Assembly (NCBI RefSeq): GCF_001424165.1
Contig: NZ_LMOJ01000024.1
Location: forward strand, 119,749 to 183,748
Length of the DNA: 64,000 nt
Reading direction: 5' to 3'
Source: Massilia sp. Leaf139
Lineage (GTDB): Bacteria > Pseudomonadota > Gammaproteobacteria > Burkholderiales > Burkholderiaceae_D
Shown here: in pieces, positions 40,747 to 53,113 of the stretch
How the letters are laid out: each line of letters starts with the position of its first letter
Position numbering within the stretch: position 1 is the first letter of the stretch
Position numbers and translations under genes: made by a program
Notes under the pieces: generated by a model
What the model saw: only the letters and a program-made list of their open reading frames with translations
Told to the model about the DNA's origin: nothing
Databases searched by the model: none

Positions 40747-43413
40747 ATGAATATCTTCGCAAACAAGCGCACCGCCGGTTCGGGCCTTGTATTTCAGCTG
40801 AGCCCGGTTGCGGCCGGCTGCGCCATCTTCGTGTCGGCCATGGCCGGCAACGCCAGCGCCCAAACCGCCGTCACCGAGGCTGCCGCCGACGCCCCGATCC
40901 AGACCGTCCAGGTCACCGGCATCCGCCGCGCGATCGAAAATGCGATCGCCACCAAGCGCGACGCCAACGGCATCGTCGAAGCCATCTCGTCCGAGGACAT
41001 CGGCAAGCTGCCTGATATCTCGATCGCCGAATCGCTGGCACGCCTGCCAGGCCTGACCGCCCAGCGCGTCAATGGCCAGGCCCAGCAGATCAGCATCCGC
41101 GGCACCTCGGGCGACCTGTCGACCGCGCTGCTCAACGGCCGCGAGCAGGTCAGCACCAGCGCCAACCGTACCGTCGAATACGACCAGTACCCATCGGAAC
41201 TGATCAACGCCGTCACCGTCTACAAGACCGGCGACGCCGCCGTCGTCGGCCAGGGCCTGTCGGGCACCGTCGACCTGCAGACCATCAAGCCGCTGTCGCT
41301 GCGCGAGCGCGCCATCAGCGTCAACGTCCGCGGCGAGAAGAACTCGAAGGGCGAAGTCAGCGCCGGCTCGCCCGACACCGGCAGCCGCGTCAGCGCCTCG
41401 TACGTCGACCAGTTCGCCAACCGCACCATCGGCGTCGCCATCGGCTACGCCCGCCAGGACAAGCCGAACGTCTCCGAGCAGTTCGAGACCTGGGACTGGG
41501 TCGACTACACCGCCAACGGCCAGACCGTCAAAGTCCCGAAGGGCATCAAGGCACTCGCCACCACCGGCAACCAGGTGCGTGACGGCCTGATGGGCGTGCT
41601 CGAATACCGCCCGAACAAGAACTTCAGCTCGACCCTGGACGTGTACCACTCGCGTTTCGACCAGGAAGAGATCCGCCGCGGCATGGAAATCCCGCTGAAG
41701 GACGACGGCACCGTCGGCTTCACCAACGGCCGGATCGTCAACGGCGTCATGGTCAGCGGTACCGCGACCGACGTCAATCCGGTCGTGCGTAACAACCGCA
41801 TGACCCGCGACGACAAGCTGACCGCGTTCGGCTGGAACAACCGCTTCACTTCGGGCGACTGGGTCGGCATCATCGACCTGAGCCACTCGAAAGCCGACCA
41901 CAAGGAAGAGCTGGTCGAGATCAACGCCGGCCGCGCGACCCGCCAGACCCTGGGCTTCGACTACGGCAACGGCGCCATCCCGGCGCTGAACCTGTCGGGC
42001 GCCTACGCCACCCCGGCCGATATCCGCATCGGCGGCCAGTTCGGCGAAGGCTATGTCAACGCGCCGCACATGGTCGACAAGCTCGACTCGGCACGCGCCA
42101 GCGTCGAATACAAGTTCGCAGAAGGCCCGTTCAGCAGCGTCGAAGCCGGCTTCAACCTGTCGAAGCGCTCGAAGGAAAAGCAGCACCTGGAGACCGGCTT
42201 CTCGAAGATCGGCGACGGCAGCTTCGCGGCCAACGCGGTCAACGGTGCGCAGTCGCTGTACGCGCTGCCGAACACCCTGAGCTGGGACATCAACACCGTG
42301 CTGGCCCAGAACTTCGGCCCGTACACCCCGGCGATCCTGGTGCCATGGGGCGCGACCAAGAACTGGACGATCGACGAGAAGGTCAAGACCGGCTACGTCA
42401 AGCTCAACATCGACACCGAACTGATGGCGATGCCGCTGCGCGGTAACGTCGGCGTGCAGGTCGTGAAGACCGACCAGAGCTCGACCGCGAACACGCTGCG
42501 CGCCTGGCCGTTCGCCGACCTGGTGCCTCTGACCGACGGCAAAAAGTACACCGACTACCTGCCGAGCCTGAACCTGGCCTGGAGCCTGCCGAACGACCAG
42601 GTCGTGCGCTTCGGCGCCGGCCGCACCCTGGCCCGCGCCCGCCTCGACCAGCTGAACGCGGCGCTGGAAGTGGGCCTGACCCAGCAGAGCACCGGTACGC
42701 CTTACGGCAACGGCGGCAACGCCCAGCTCGATCCATGGCGCGCCAACCAGCTCGACCTGTCGTACGAGAAGTACTTCGCCAAGACGGGTTACGTGTCGGC
42801 TGCCGGCTTCTACAAGGATCTGAAGTCGTACATCTATAACATCACCGTGCCGCGTGACTTCTCCGAGTACCGCCTTGCCGGCGCCACCAGCAACATCGGC
42901 ACCATGAACCAGCCGAAGAACGGCGAAGGCGGCCGCCTGTCGGGCCTCGAGTTCGCCGTCTCGACCCCGCTGAACGTGATCAGCCCGATGCTCGACGGCT
43001 TCGGCGTCACCGCCAACGCCTCGTTCACCAGCAGCGAAATCGGCATCAAGGATCAGCGTTTCGGCACGATGGACATCCCGCTGCCGGGCCTGTCGAAGCG
43101 TGTCTTCAACCTGACCGCCTACTACGAGAAGGAAGGCTACTCGGCCCGTATCAGCCAGCGTCGCCGCAGCGACTTCGTCGGCGAGATCGGCGGCATCGGC
43201 GGCGCCAACGAACTGACCTTCGTCAAGGGCGACACCGTGGTCGACCTGCAGCTGGGCTACGACTTCCCGCAAGTGAAGGGTCTGTCGGTGCTGTTCCAGG
43301 TGAACAACCTGACCGATACCGACTTCCAGACCTATGCCGGCTCGCCGGATCGTCCACGCGGCTACGTGAAATATGGCCGTCAGATGCTGTTGGGCCTGAA
43401 CTACAAACTGTAA
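40747..43413 (+). CDS. TonB-dependent outer-membrane receptor, probably for maltodextrins
   Basis: An 888-residue receptor for energy-dependent uptake of large sugars. Signal peptide to about residue 39, a TonB-box-like IQTVQVTGIRRAI, then the plug domain (LPDISIAESLARLPGL, QQISIRGTSGDL) and a 22-strand barrel ending with aromatic residues (YGRQMLLGLNYKL). It resembles the carbohydrate-type receptors of Caulobacter and Xanthomonas (MalA-like). GAGGGG lies 4-5 bases before the ATG. Being divergent from three amylolytic genes and close to maltose-type transporters, dextrins or cyclodextrins are the likely cargo. HexR-like sites upstream suggest control by glucose catabolism. Confidence 0.9.
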   Translation: MNIFANKRTAGSGLVFQLSPVAAGCAIFVSAMAGNASAQTAVTEAAADAPIQTVQVTGIRRAIENAIATKRDANGIVEAISSEDIGKLPDISIAESLARLPGLTAQRVNGQAQQISIRGTSGDLSTALLNGREQVSTSANRTVEYDQYPSELINAVTVYKTGDAAVVGQGLSGTVDLQTIKPLSLRERAISVNVRGEKNSKGEVSAGSPDTGSRVSASYVDQFANRTIGVAIGYARQDKPNVSEQFETWDWVDYTANGQTVKVPKGIKALATTGNQVRDGLMGVLEYRPNKNFSSTLDVYHSRFDQEEIRRGMEIPLKDDGTVGFTNGRIVNGVMVSGTATDVNPVVRNNRMTRDDKLTAFGWNNRFTSGDWVGIIDLSHSKADHKEELVEINAGRATRQTLGFDYGNGAIPALNLSGAYATPADIRIGGQFGEGYVNAPHMVDKLDSARASVEYKFAEGPFSSVEAGFNLSKRSKEKQHLETGFSKIGDGSFAANAVNGAQSLYALPNTLSWDINTVLAQNFGPYTPAILVPWGATKNWTIDEKVKTGYVKLNIDTELMAMPLRGNVGVQVVKTDQSSTANTLRAWPFADLVPLTDGKKYTDYLPSLNLAWSLPNDQVVRFGAGRTLARARLDQLNAALEVGLTQQSTGTPYGNGGNAQLDPWRANQLDLSYEKYFAKTGYVSAAGFYKDLKSYIYNITVPRDFSEYRLAGATSNIGTMNQPKNGEGGRLSGLEFAVSTPLNVISPMLDGFGVTANASFTSSEIGIKDQRFGTMDIPLPGLSKRVFNLTAYYEKEGYSARISQRRRSDFVGEIGGIGGANELTFVKGDTVVDLQLGYDFPQVKGLSVLFQVNNLTDTDFQTYAGSPDRPRGYVKYGRQMLLGLNYKL

Positions 43414-43416
43414 TAT

Positions 43417-43534
43417 GTAAGTTCGATAAACCTGCTGCGCGTCGGATTGCCGGCCTGCGATGCTCGCTGTACAGCCGTACAGCTGCGCTTCTCGGCCAGC
43501 ACTCCTTCCGCTCGCGACGGTTTCTCGAACTTAC
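43417..43534. repeat. long-range 16-base inverted repeat after the receptor gene
   Basis: GTAAGTTCGATAAACC at 43417-43432 pairs with GGTTTCTCGAACTTAC at 43519-43534 with one mismatch. The 86 bases between hold another small palindrome (GCTGTAC...GTACAGC). Transcribed, this would be a large stem just before the terminator. It may be a structured 3' untranslated region or a small mobile remnant. Confidence 0.6.
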
Positions 43535-43555
43535 TAGGCGCCTTCGGGCGACCCG

Positions 43556-43597
43556 AGCCCTTGCAGGCTTTGCTGCCTGCAAGGGCTTTTTCTTTTG
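43556..43597 (+). terminator. strong Rho-independent terminator of the receptor gene
   Basis: A perfect 13-base stem (43556-43568 with 43575-43587), a six-base loop and the tail TTTTTCTTTT. Confidence 0.93.
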
Positions 43598-43687
43598 CAA
43601 ATCTGTGACGTATAGGCAATCGCCCCACGTCTACACGGGCGACGGTGTAAACTGTCGCTTTCGTTTCAATTTAAGAGCAACTCATCC

Positions 43688-45544
<1,857 letters not shown>

Positions 45545-45576
45545 TGAATAGGCGGCTCGCGCCGCATGCGAATGAA

Positions 45577-45614
45577 AACGGGGAATCGACCGGTGGGTCG
45601 GTTCCCCGTTTTTG
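45577..45614 (+). terminator. Rho-independent terminator of deaD
   Basis: A 15-base stem (45577-45591 with 45596-45610, one G-T pair) around a GGTG loop, followed by a T run. Confidence 0.92.
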
Positions 45615-45638
45615 TTTCGACATGCATCGGCCGCATAC

Positions 45639-45664
45639 GCGTGGGCTCGGAGAGCCCACCCTAC
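45639..45664 (-). repeat. REP-like element, reverse copy
   Basis: GCGTGGGCTC then GAGCCCACCCTAC. Forms an outward pair with the forward copy at 45794-45820, with a large palindrome between them. Confidence 0.8.
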
Positions 45665-45697
45665 GGCACACGACGGCCGATGGCAGAAGTTGATGAT

Positions 45698-45760
45698 GGT
45701 GGCGCATCGTACGGGGTCATTGATGCCATTGGCATCAATGACCCCGTACGATGCACCACC
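45698..45760. repeat. 63-base near-perfect palindrome
   Basis: The central 51 bases (45704-45754) are a perfect palindrome with 25-base arms starting GCATCGTACGGGG around a single T. The arms extend to 31 bases with one mismatch. It sits midway between two REP copies and has no T run, so it is not a plain terminator. Confidence 0.85.
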
Positions 45761-45793
45761 GCCCGTAGCAGGTTCATGAAGCCGACGCGTAAC

Positions 45794-45820
45794 GTAGGGT
45801 GGGCATGCCCACGCGTTCAC
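45794..45820 (+). repeat. REP-like element, forward copy
   Basis: GTAGGGTGGGC, a four-base loop region, then GCCCACGCGTTCAC. Lies 16 bases beyond the stop codon of the converging esterase gene. Confidence 0.8.
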
Positions 45821-45835
45821 CGGTCGATCAGCACC

Positions 45836-46675
45836 TCAGTCCACAAACATCCACAACAACGCATCACGCAACTCGCCACGCCAGAACGCCTCGTCGTGCT
45901 TCTGCTCCGGCACGATCTTCAATACCGTGTTCGCCGCCGGATGCCCGCTCGCCGTCACCACCTGCGCCATGCGCCGCACGTCCGGCACCATCGGCTCGTC
46001 TTCCTTCTCGCCCGCCAGCAGGTAAACGCGCGCGTCCTGCGGCAGCGGATGCGCAGCCATGAAGTCGAAGGCGGGCGCCGCCGTCCAGTACGCCGGCGAG
46101 AACACGCCGGCTTTACTGAACACCTGCGGATACTGCGCGATCGCGTAATGCGAGGCCAGGCCGCCCATCGAGCTGCCCATGATGGCGGTGTGCGCGCGGC
46201 CGGGCAGGGTGCGGTAGCGCGCGTCGATCAGCGGTTTCAGTGTCTTGACGATGAAGTCGGTGTACTGCCTGCCCTCGGCTTGCCCGAAGCGGGGGTTGTC
46301 CCAGGCGCTCAGTTCCGTGATGCGCTTGTCGCCGCCGTTGTCGATGCCGACCACGATCAGTTCCAGCTTGCCTTCTTTCGACAAGGCGTCCAGCGTCTCG
46401 TCGACCTTCCACTCGCCGGCAAAGGCGGTGGCGTCGTCAAACAGGTTCTGGGCATCGTGCATGTAGAGCACCGGATAGCGCTTGTTCGACGTCGCATAAG
46501 CAGGCGGCAGGTAGAGGCGGATCTGGCGCTTGCGGTTCAGGCCCGGGATCTCGAGCTGTTCGGCCAGCAGGCTGACGCCGGGCAGGGCGGTCGACGGTTT
46601 AGCGGCCGGGGCGACATCGGCGCCGAAGGCGGGAGCGGCCAGCAGCGCAGCCAGGAGGAGGGAAGCAGTACGCAT
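45836..46675 (-). CDS. exported esterase of the esterase D / enterochelin-esterase-like family
   Basis: A 279-residue alpha/beta hydrolase with a signal peptide (residues 1-18). The nucleophile elbow is GSSMGG with S169, and a late His in QKHDEAFW completes the catalytic set. The RLYLPPAY...RYPVLYMHDAQNLFD segment is typical of the esterase D (PF00756) family, which includes feruloyl and acyl esterases and carbohydrate esterases. It is 14 bases downstream of the MFS transporter gene and so belongs to the sugar locus. Removing acyl groups from sugars is plausible but is inference. Confidence 0.85.
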   Translation of the reverse strand: MRTASLLLAALLAAPAFGADVAPAAKPSTALPGVSLLAEQLEIPGLNRKRQIRLYLPPAYATSNKRYPVLYMHDAQNLFDDATAFAGEWKVDETLDALSKEGKLELIVVGIDNGGDKRITELSAWDNPRFGQAEGRQYTDFIVKTLKPLIDARYRTLPGRAHTAIMGSSMGGLASHYAIAQYPQVFSKAGVFSPAYWTAAPAFDFMAAHPLPQDARVYLLAGEKEDEPMVPDVRRMAQVVTASGHPAANTVLKIVPEQKHDEAFWRGELRDALLWMFVD

Positions 46676-46689
46676 CGGGGCTCTTTGGT

Positions 46690-47964
46690 TCAATGGGAAG
46701 CGGCAAGTGCCGCGGCAGCGGCCGGCGCCGGCTGCGAGTCGCGCACCAGCAGCCACAGCACGCTCGACACGGCCAGGCAGCCGCCGCAGATCAGGAACAG
46801 CAGGCTTTTGTCCGCCGCCGTCTTCAGCACGAAGCCGACCACGGTCGTCGCCAGCTGCGGCAGCACCACCGACAGGTTGAACAGGCCCATGAAATAGCCC
46901 ATGCGGCTGCGGTCGACCTTCTCGCTCATGATCGCGAACGGCAGGCTGACCACCGCCGCCCAGCCAATGCCGACCACCGCCATCAGCACGTACAGCACGG
47001 CCGGCGAGCGTGCGAACAGGGCGATCGCAAAATAGGCGAGGGCCATGATGCCGACGCAGGCGGCCTGCGTGCGCACGCGCCCGAAGCGCGTCACCAGCGG
47101 CGCCAGCACCAGCGCCGGCAGCAGGAAGCCCACTACATTCATCACCGCGAACGAGATCGCGATCAGATGGCCCGACTGCGCCGCCGCCTGTTCGACGCTC
47201 GACCCCGGCGTGACCACATGCTGCTGGATGAAGGAGATGATGTAGACGAACATCGCCTGCACCCCGAACCAGGTAAAGGCATGCGCTGCGCACAGGCGCC
47301 GGAACTGCGGCCAGTCGGTAGTCGATGCCGCCTCGCGCGCAATGGGTGCGATCGTGCGCGGCTCCTCGATCAGGAGCGTGGGCACGACCGAGAACACCAG
47401 CACCAGCAGCACGCCCACGGAGATCAGCGTGTAGTTGTCGATGAAGGCGCCGATCAGGTAGGCCATCACGCCCCAGAAGCCGGAGATGGTCTGCATCCAG
47501 GTATAGCCGCGCGTGCGCGCTTCGCCGTCCGGGGTCACATCGGCGATCAGCGAGCGGGTGGGATTGAAGCCGATGTTGATCGACAGGTCGAGCGTCAGCG
47601 CGATGATCACGGCGACGATCAGCAGGTTGCCGATGCCGAGCAAATCGGCCACGACCTCGATGCGCGGCAGCAGGAACACCGACAGCGCCGCCAGCACGCC
47701 GCCGATCAGGATGAAGGGCCGGCGCCGCCCGCCCCAGAGCCAGGTCTTGTCGCTGATGAAGCCGATGATCACCTGGCCCAGGATGCCGGCGAGCGGCCCG
47801 GCGGCCCAGACGATGCCGATCTCGTGGATGTCGAGCTTGTACTTGGTGCTCAGCAGCCAGCTGAGCGCGGAAATCTGGATGCACAAGGCAAAACCCATGG
47901 CCGTGGCCGGCAAGCTGCCCAGGGCGTAAAATGAATTGCTCAGCCGGCGCTGCATGTCGAGCAT
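46690..47964 (-). CDS. MFS sugar transporter (SLC45/GPH-like)
   Basis: A 424-residue inner-membrane protein with 12 predicted helices. The motif GGRRRPFILIGG after helix 2-3 and RMGYFMGLFNLSVVLPQL in the C-half are typical of the sucrose/maltose-type MFS group. It would import a disaccharide or glucose with protons. CGGAG lies 7 bases before the ATG. It is divergent from a related transporter at 48255 (both share GYFMGLFN). A HexR-like site sits 18-34 bases upstream of its start. The esterase gene follows on the same strand. Confidence 0.88.
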   Translation of the reverse strand: MLDMQRRLSNSFYALGSLPATAMGFALCIQISALSWLLSTKYKLDIHEIGIVWAAGPLAGILGQVIIGFISDKTWLWGGRRRPFILIGGVLAALSVFLLPRIEVVADLLGIGNLLIVAVIIALTLDLSINIGFNPTRSLIADVTPDGEARTRGYTWMQTISGFWGVMAYLIGAFIDNYTLISVGVLLVLVFSVVPTLLIEEPRTIAPIAREAASTTDWPQFRRLCAAHAFTWFGVQAMFVYIISFIQQHVVTPGSSVEQAAAQSGHLIAISFAVMNVVGFLLPALVLAPLVTRFGRVRTQAACVGIMALAYFAIALFARSPAVLYVLMAVVGIGWAAVVSLPFAIMSEKVDRSRMGYFMGLFNLSVVLPQLATTVVGFVLKTAADKSLLFLICGGCLAVSSVLWLLVRDSQPAPAAAAALAASH

Positions 47965-47981
47965 GGGTGTCTCCGCGATGG

Positions 47982-47998
47982 TTGTTGTTTGACTACAA
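47982..47998. promoter_or_regulatory. HexR-like operator before the minus-strand MFS gene
   Basis: TTGTTGTTTGACTACAA is a 7+3+7 palindrome with one mismatch and keeps TTGT-N9-ACAA. It lies just downstream of a possible -10 element (TAGAAT on the minus strand, 48033-48028), so a bound protein would block transcription. Confidence 0.55.
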
Positions 47999-48049
47999 AG
48001 CCTGCGTAAAACCGGGCGGGCGTGGCGATTCTACTACGCCTTATTCGAA

Positions 48050-48084
48050 TTGACACTCGGAAAACGCCATGTTATTTTGCTACA
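48050..48084 (+). promoter_or_regulatory. promoter with overlapping HexR-like operator
   Basis: TTGACA at 48050-48055, a 17-base spacer and TATTTT at 48073-48078 form a sigma-70-like promoter for the plus-strand transporter. TGTTATTTTGCTACA (48070-48084) overlaps the -10 and matches the HexR form at 10 of 12 defined bases, an arrangement suited to repression. Confidence 0.5.
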
Positions 48085-48254
48085 AATCTTCTTGAAACTT
48101 CGCCTGTAACCGCCCGTCCTCATGGCCTTCCGGACGGGGACGCTCCCCAGCCACTTCCTCGCCTTCCCGCGCATTCCGCGGCAGCGACGGCGGCACGTGG
48201 CGCGTTCGCCACATAGACCGAGTCCGGCGCCACGCCGGGCCATTGGGGACACAG

Positions 48255-49577
48255 ATGGACATGCATACCAAGGCGCTCAAACCGCGCCTGTCGTTCTGGC
48301 AGTTGTGGAACATGAGCTTCGGCTTCTTCGGCATCCAGTTCGGCTTCGCACTGCAGAACGCCAACACCAGCCGCATCTTCTCGACCCTGGGCGCCAATCC
48401 CGACGACCTGGCCCTGTTCTGGCTCGCCGCACCCGTCACGGGCCTGCTGGTGCAGCCCGTGGTCGGCTACCTGAGCGACAACACCTGGCACCCGAAATGG
48501 GGCCGTCGCCGCCCCTTCTTCTTCGTCGGCGCCTTCCTCGCCATGATCTCGCTGTTCCTGATGCCGAACTCCAGCGCGCTGTGGATGGCGGTCGCCGTGC
48601 TGTGGATGATGGATGCGGCGATCAACGTCTCGATGGAGCCTTTCCGCGCCTTTGTCGGCGACAAGCTCGACCCGTCCCAGCAGACCGCCGGCTATGCGAT
48701 GCAGACCTTCTTCATCGGCTGCGGCGCCGTCATCGCCTCGCTGCTGCCGACGATCTTTACCGGCCTGGGCGTGTCCAACGTGCCGGTCGACGGCAGCATT
48801 CCCGACACCGTGCGCTATTCCTTCTATGCCGGCGCAGTCGTCTTCATGGTGGCCGTCAGCTGGACGGTGTTCAGCGCGGACGAACTGCCGCCCGCCGACC
48901 TGGCGTCGTTCAACAACGAACGCGCCCATGCGCGCCGTGTCGGCGTCGCCTTTACCGAAATCCTGAGCGGCTTCGCCAAGATGCCGAAGACGATGGTGCA
49001 GCTGGCCTTCGTCCAGTTCTTTACCTGGATCGCGCTGTTCGCGATGTGGATCTATACAGGCAGCGCGATCGCCGACTCCGTCTACGGCACCCGCGACGCC
49101 CAGTCGGCGGCCTTCCAGGACGCCGGCAACTGGGTCGGCATCATGTTCGCGGTCTACAGCGGCGTCTCGGCCCTGGCCGCGTTTATTTTGCCGGTGTTCG
49201 CCCGCGCCACCAGCCGCAAGACCGTGCACGCCACCTGCCTGGCCATTGGCGGCATCAGCCTGGCCGGTATCGTCTTCATCGACAGCAAGGAAATGCTGAT
49301 GCTGCCGATGGTCGGCGTCGGCATCGCCTGGGCCAGCATCCTGACGATGCCGTATGCGATCCTGGCGGGCGCGCTGCCGGCCAAGCGCATGGGCTATTTC
49401 ATGGGCCTGTTTAACTTCTTCGTCGTGATTCCGCAGATCGTCAGCGGCCTGCTGCTCGGCTTCGTCACCCGCGAATTCTTCGACGGCCACACCGTGCAGA
49501 CGCTGGCGCTGGGCGGCGGCTGCATGCTGCTGGCCGCCGTATTGACGCTGGCCGTGACGGACAAGGCGGCCAACTAG
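48255..49577 (+). CDS. MFS maltose-type transporter (MalY/SUT-like)
   Basis: A 440-residue 12-helix transporter resembling Caulobacter-type maltose carriers. The start region SFWQLWNMSFGFFGIQFGFALQNANTSRIF and the loop HPKWGRRRPFFFVGA are diagnostic, and RMGYFMGLFNFFVVIPQIVSG appears in the C-half. It would bring maltose or maltodextrin products into the cytoplasm. I start at ATG 48255 (GGGGA just upstream) rather than TTG 48243. It heads a plus-strand group continuing with phosphoglucomutase and alpha-amylase, and its promoter carries a HexR-like site. Confidence 0.9.
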   Translation: MDMHTKALKPRLSFWQLWNMSFGFFGIQFGFALQNANTSRIFSTLGANPDDLALFWLAAPVTGLLVQPVVGYLSDNTWHPKWGRRRPFFFVGAFLAMISLFLMPNSSALWMAVAVLWMMDAAINVSMEPFRAFVGDKLDPSQQTAGYAMQTFFIGCGAVIASLLPTIFTGLGVSNVPVDGSIPDTVRYSFYAGAVVFMVAVSWTVFSADELPPADLASFNNERAHARRVGVAFTEILSGFAKMPKTMVQLAFVQFFTWIALFAMWIYTGSAIADSVYGTRDAQSAAFQDAGNWVGIMFAVYSGVSALAAFILPVFARATSRKTVHATCLAIGGISLAGIVFIDSKEMLMLPMVGVGIAWASILTMPYAILAGALPAKRMGYFMGLFNFFVVIPQIVSGLLLGFVTREFFDGHTVQTLALGGGCMLLAAVLTLAVTDKAAN

Positions 49578-49613
49578 TCTTGCGACATCCTTTTCCCTGC
49601 TGTCGTATCGTAA

Positions 49614-51287
<1,674 letters not shown>

Positions 51288-51307
51288 TCCACTCTTACAG
51301 GAACTCC

Positions 51308-52981
51308 ATGAAACTACCCGCACTTGCCGCCTCTCTGCTGTTCGCCCTTGGTTCCACCGCTGCCCATGCGGCGCCCGCGCCCTGGGCCGGGCCGAGCAAA
51401 CCCTTCGTGTGGGAGAACGCGACCGTCTACTTCCTGCTGACGGATCGCTTCAACAACGGCAACCCGGGTAACGACCACGCCTACGGGCGCAAGGAGGATG
51501 CGGCCAAGCTGCGCGGTTTCATGGGCGGCGACTTCGCCGGCGTCACGGCGAAGATCAAGGAGGGCTATTTTCACGAACTGGGCGTGACCGCCCTGTGGAT
51601 CACGCCGCCGGTCGAGCAGATCCATGCCGGCACCGACGAGGGCACCGGTAAAAGCTATGGCTTTCACGGCTACTGGGCGCGCGACTTCACCGCCATCGAC
51701 GCCAACCTCGGCACCGAGGCGGAGCTGCGTACCCTGATCGACACGGCCCACGCCAACGGCCTGCGCGTGCTGTTCGACGTGGTGATGAACCACACCGGCC
51801 CCGTCACGCAAGCCGACCCGGTATGGCCGGCGGACTGGGTGCGTACCGGCCCGGTCTGCACCTATAAAGATGCGCGCACGACGATCGAATGCACGCTGGT
51901 GAAGAACCTGCCGGACATCCGCACCGAGAGCGACAAGCCGGTGGCGCTGCCGCCCGCCCTGGTGGCCAAGTGGAAGAAGGAAGGGCGCTACGAGCGCGAG
52001 GTGCAGGAGCTGGACGCCTTCTTCAAGCGCACCGGCTACCCGCGCGCGCCGCGCTACTACCTGATGAAATGGCATGCCGACTGGGTGCGCAAGTACGGCA
52101 TCGACGGCTTCCGCGCCGACACCGTCAAGCACACCGAGCCGGGTGTCTGGAAAGAGCTCAAGAAGGTCGCGAGCGCCGCCTTCGAAGACTGGAAGAAGGC
52201 GAACCCGGGCAAAAAACTGGGCGACCTGCCGTTCTACATGACGGCCGAGGTCTACAACTACGGCATCGGGCACGCCCGCGCCTTCGACCTCGGCGGCATG
52301 ACGGTCGACTATCCGGCCCAGGGCTTCGACAGCATGATCAACTTCGCGATGAAGACGGATGCGGTCGAATCCTACGAGACCCTGTTCAGCAAGTATTCGA
52401 AGGCATTGGAGGGGCCGATGAAGGGCACGTCCGTGCTGAACTACCTGAGTTCGCACGACGATGGCCAACCCTACGACGCGCTGCGCCAGCGTCCCTACGA
52501 GACGGCGAATAAACTGCTGCTGGCGCCGGGCGCCGCCCAGATCTACTACGGCGACGAGACCGCGCGCCTGCTGAACATCGAAGGCGCCGAAGGCGACGCC
52601 ACGCTGCGCTCCTTCATGAACTGGGACGAGCTGGCATCGAACGCCCAGCGCGGCCTGAACCGCGTGGCCGACGTGCGCGAGCACTGGGCCAAGCTGGGCC
52701 GCTTCCGCCAGGCGCATCCCGCCGTGGGCGCGGGCGTGCACCGCATGATCCAGCACTACCCCTACACCTTCAAGCGCACCTGGGAGCAGGGCGAGATCAG
52801 CGACCGCGTGGTGGTCGCGCTCGGCCTGCCGCTCGACAAGCCGACGGCCGTGCCGGTGGCGGGCGTCTTCCTGGACGGCCAGACCGTGCGCGACTGGTAT
52901 TCGGGCAAGACCGCCGTCGTCAAGGGCGGCAAGGTGCAGTTCGATGCGCGTAACACGGTGGTGCTGATCGGGCAGGAGTAG
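51308..52981 (+). CDS. periplasmic alpha-amylase (GH13)
   Basis: A 557-residue enzyme with a signal peptide (residues 1-21) that cuts alpha-1,4 bonds in dextrins, resembling MalS-type periplasmic amylases. The triad is D271 (GFRADTVKH), E314 (MTAEVYN) and D384 (SSHDDGQP), with VVMNHTG as conserved region I. C-terminal beta domain ends at VVLIGQE. AGGAACTCC precedes ATG 51308; longer readings from 50735 are shadows of pgm. It is last in the transporter-pgm-amylase group. A copy of the second repeat family overlaps its stop codon. Confidence 0.92.
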   Translation: MKLPALAASLLFALGSTAAHAAPAPWAGPSKPFVWENATVYFLLTDRFNNGNPGNDHAYGRKEDAAKLRGFMGGDFAGVTAKIKEGYFHELGVTALWITPPVEQIHAGTDEGTGKSYGFHGYWARDFTAIDANLGTEAELRTLIDTAHANGLRVLFDVVMNHTGPVTQADPVWPADWVRTGPVCTYKDARTTIECTLVKNLPDIRTESDKPVALPPALVAKWKKEGRYEREVQELDAFFKRTGYPRAPRYYLMKWHADWVRKYGIDGFRADTVKHTEPGVWKELKKVASAAFEDWKKANPGKKLGDLPFYMTAEVYNYGIGHARAFDLGGMTVDYPAQGFDSMINFAMKTDAVESYETLFSKYSKALEGPMKGTSVLNYLSSHDDGQPYDALRQRPYETANKLLLAPGAAQIYYGDETARLLNIEGAEGDATLRSFMNWDELASNAQRGLNRVADVREHWAKLGRFRQAHPAVGAGVHRMIQHYPYTFKRTWEQGEISDRVVVALGLPLDKPTAVPVAGVFLDGQTVRDWYSGKTAVVKGGKVQFDARNTVVLIGQE

Positions 52982-53013
52982 GGGGCGAGGCCGATGGCCT
53001 CGACCACGGTTTT
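52978..53013 (-). repeat. second dispersed repeat family, copy 2
   Basis: Read on the minus strand it is AAAACCGTGGTCGAGGCCAT then CGGCCTCG and CCCCCTAC, closely matching 28944-28981. It includes the amylase stop codon, so the insertion or expansion happened at the very end of that gene. Confidence 0.55.
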
Positions 53014-53079
53014 ACCGGCCGGCGCCGTCATCAATCCGTCACGCGAACGTCACGGCTTAGTCATCTGGCAAGCTTACTC

Positions 53080-53104
53080 TTTCGGTCACCTCAACTGACC
53101 GAAA
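53080..53104. promoter_or_regulatory. perfect 9-base inverted repeat just before a receptor start codon
   Basis: TTTCGGTCA (53080-53088) and TGACCGAAA (53096-53104), separated by seven bases and ending 9 bases before ATG 53114. No Shine-Dalgarno is visible between. It may be a repressor site or an RNA hairpin controlling translation. Confidence 0.65.
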
Positions 53105-53113
53105 CCTTGCCCG

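Noticed and set aside
40675..43272. 865-codon open frame on the minus strand opposite the TonB receptor
   Set aside because: It is a shadow: the receptor on the other strand has clear signal, plug and barrel features, while this frame gives a His/Arg/Val-rich sequence with no domain. Long antisense frames are expected in GC-rich DNA.
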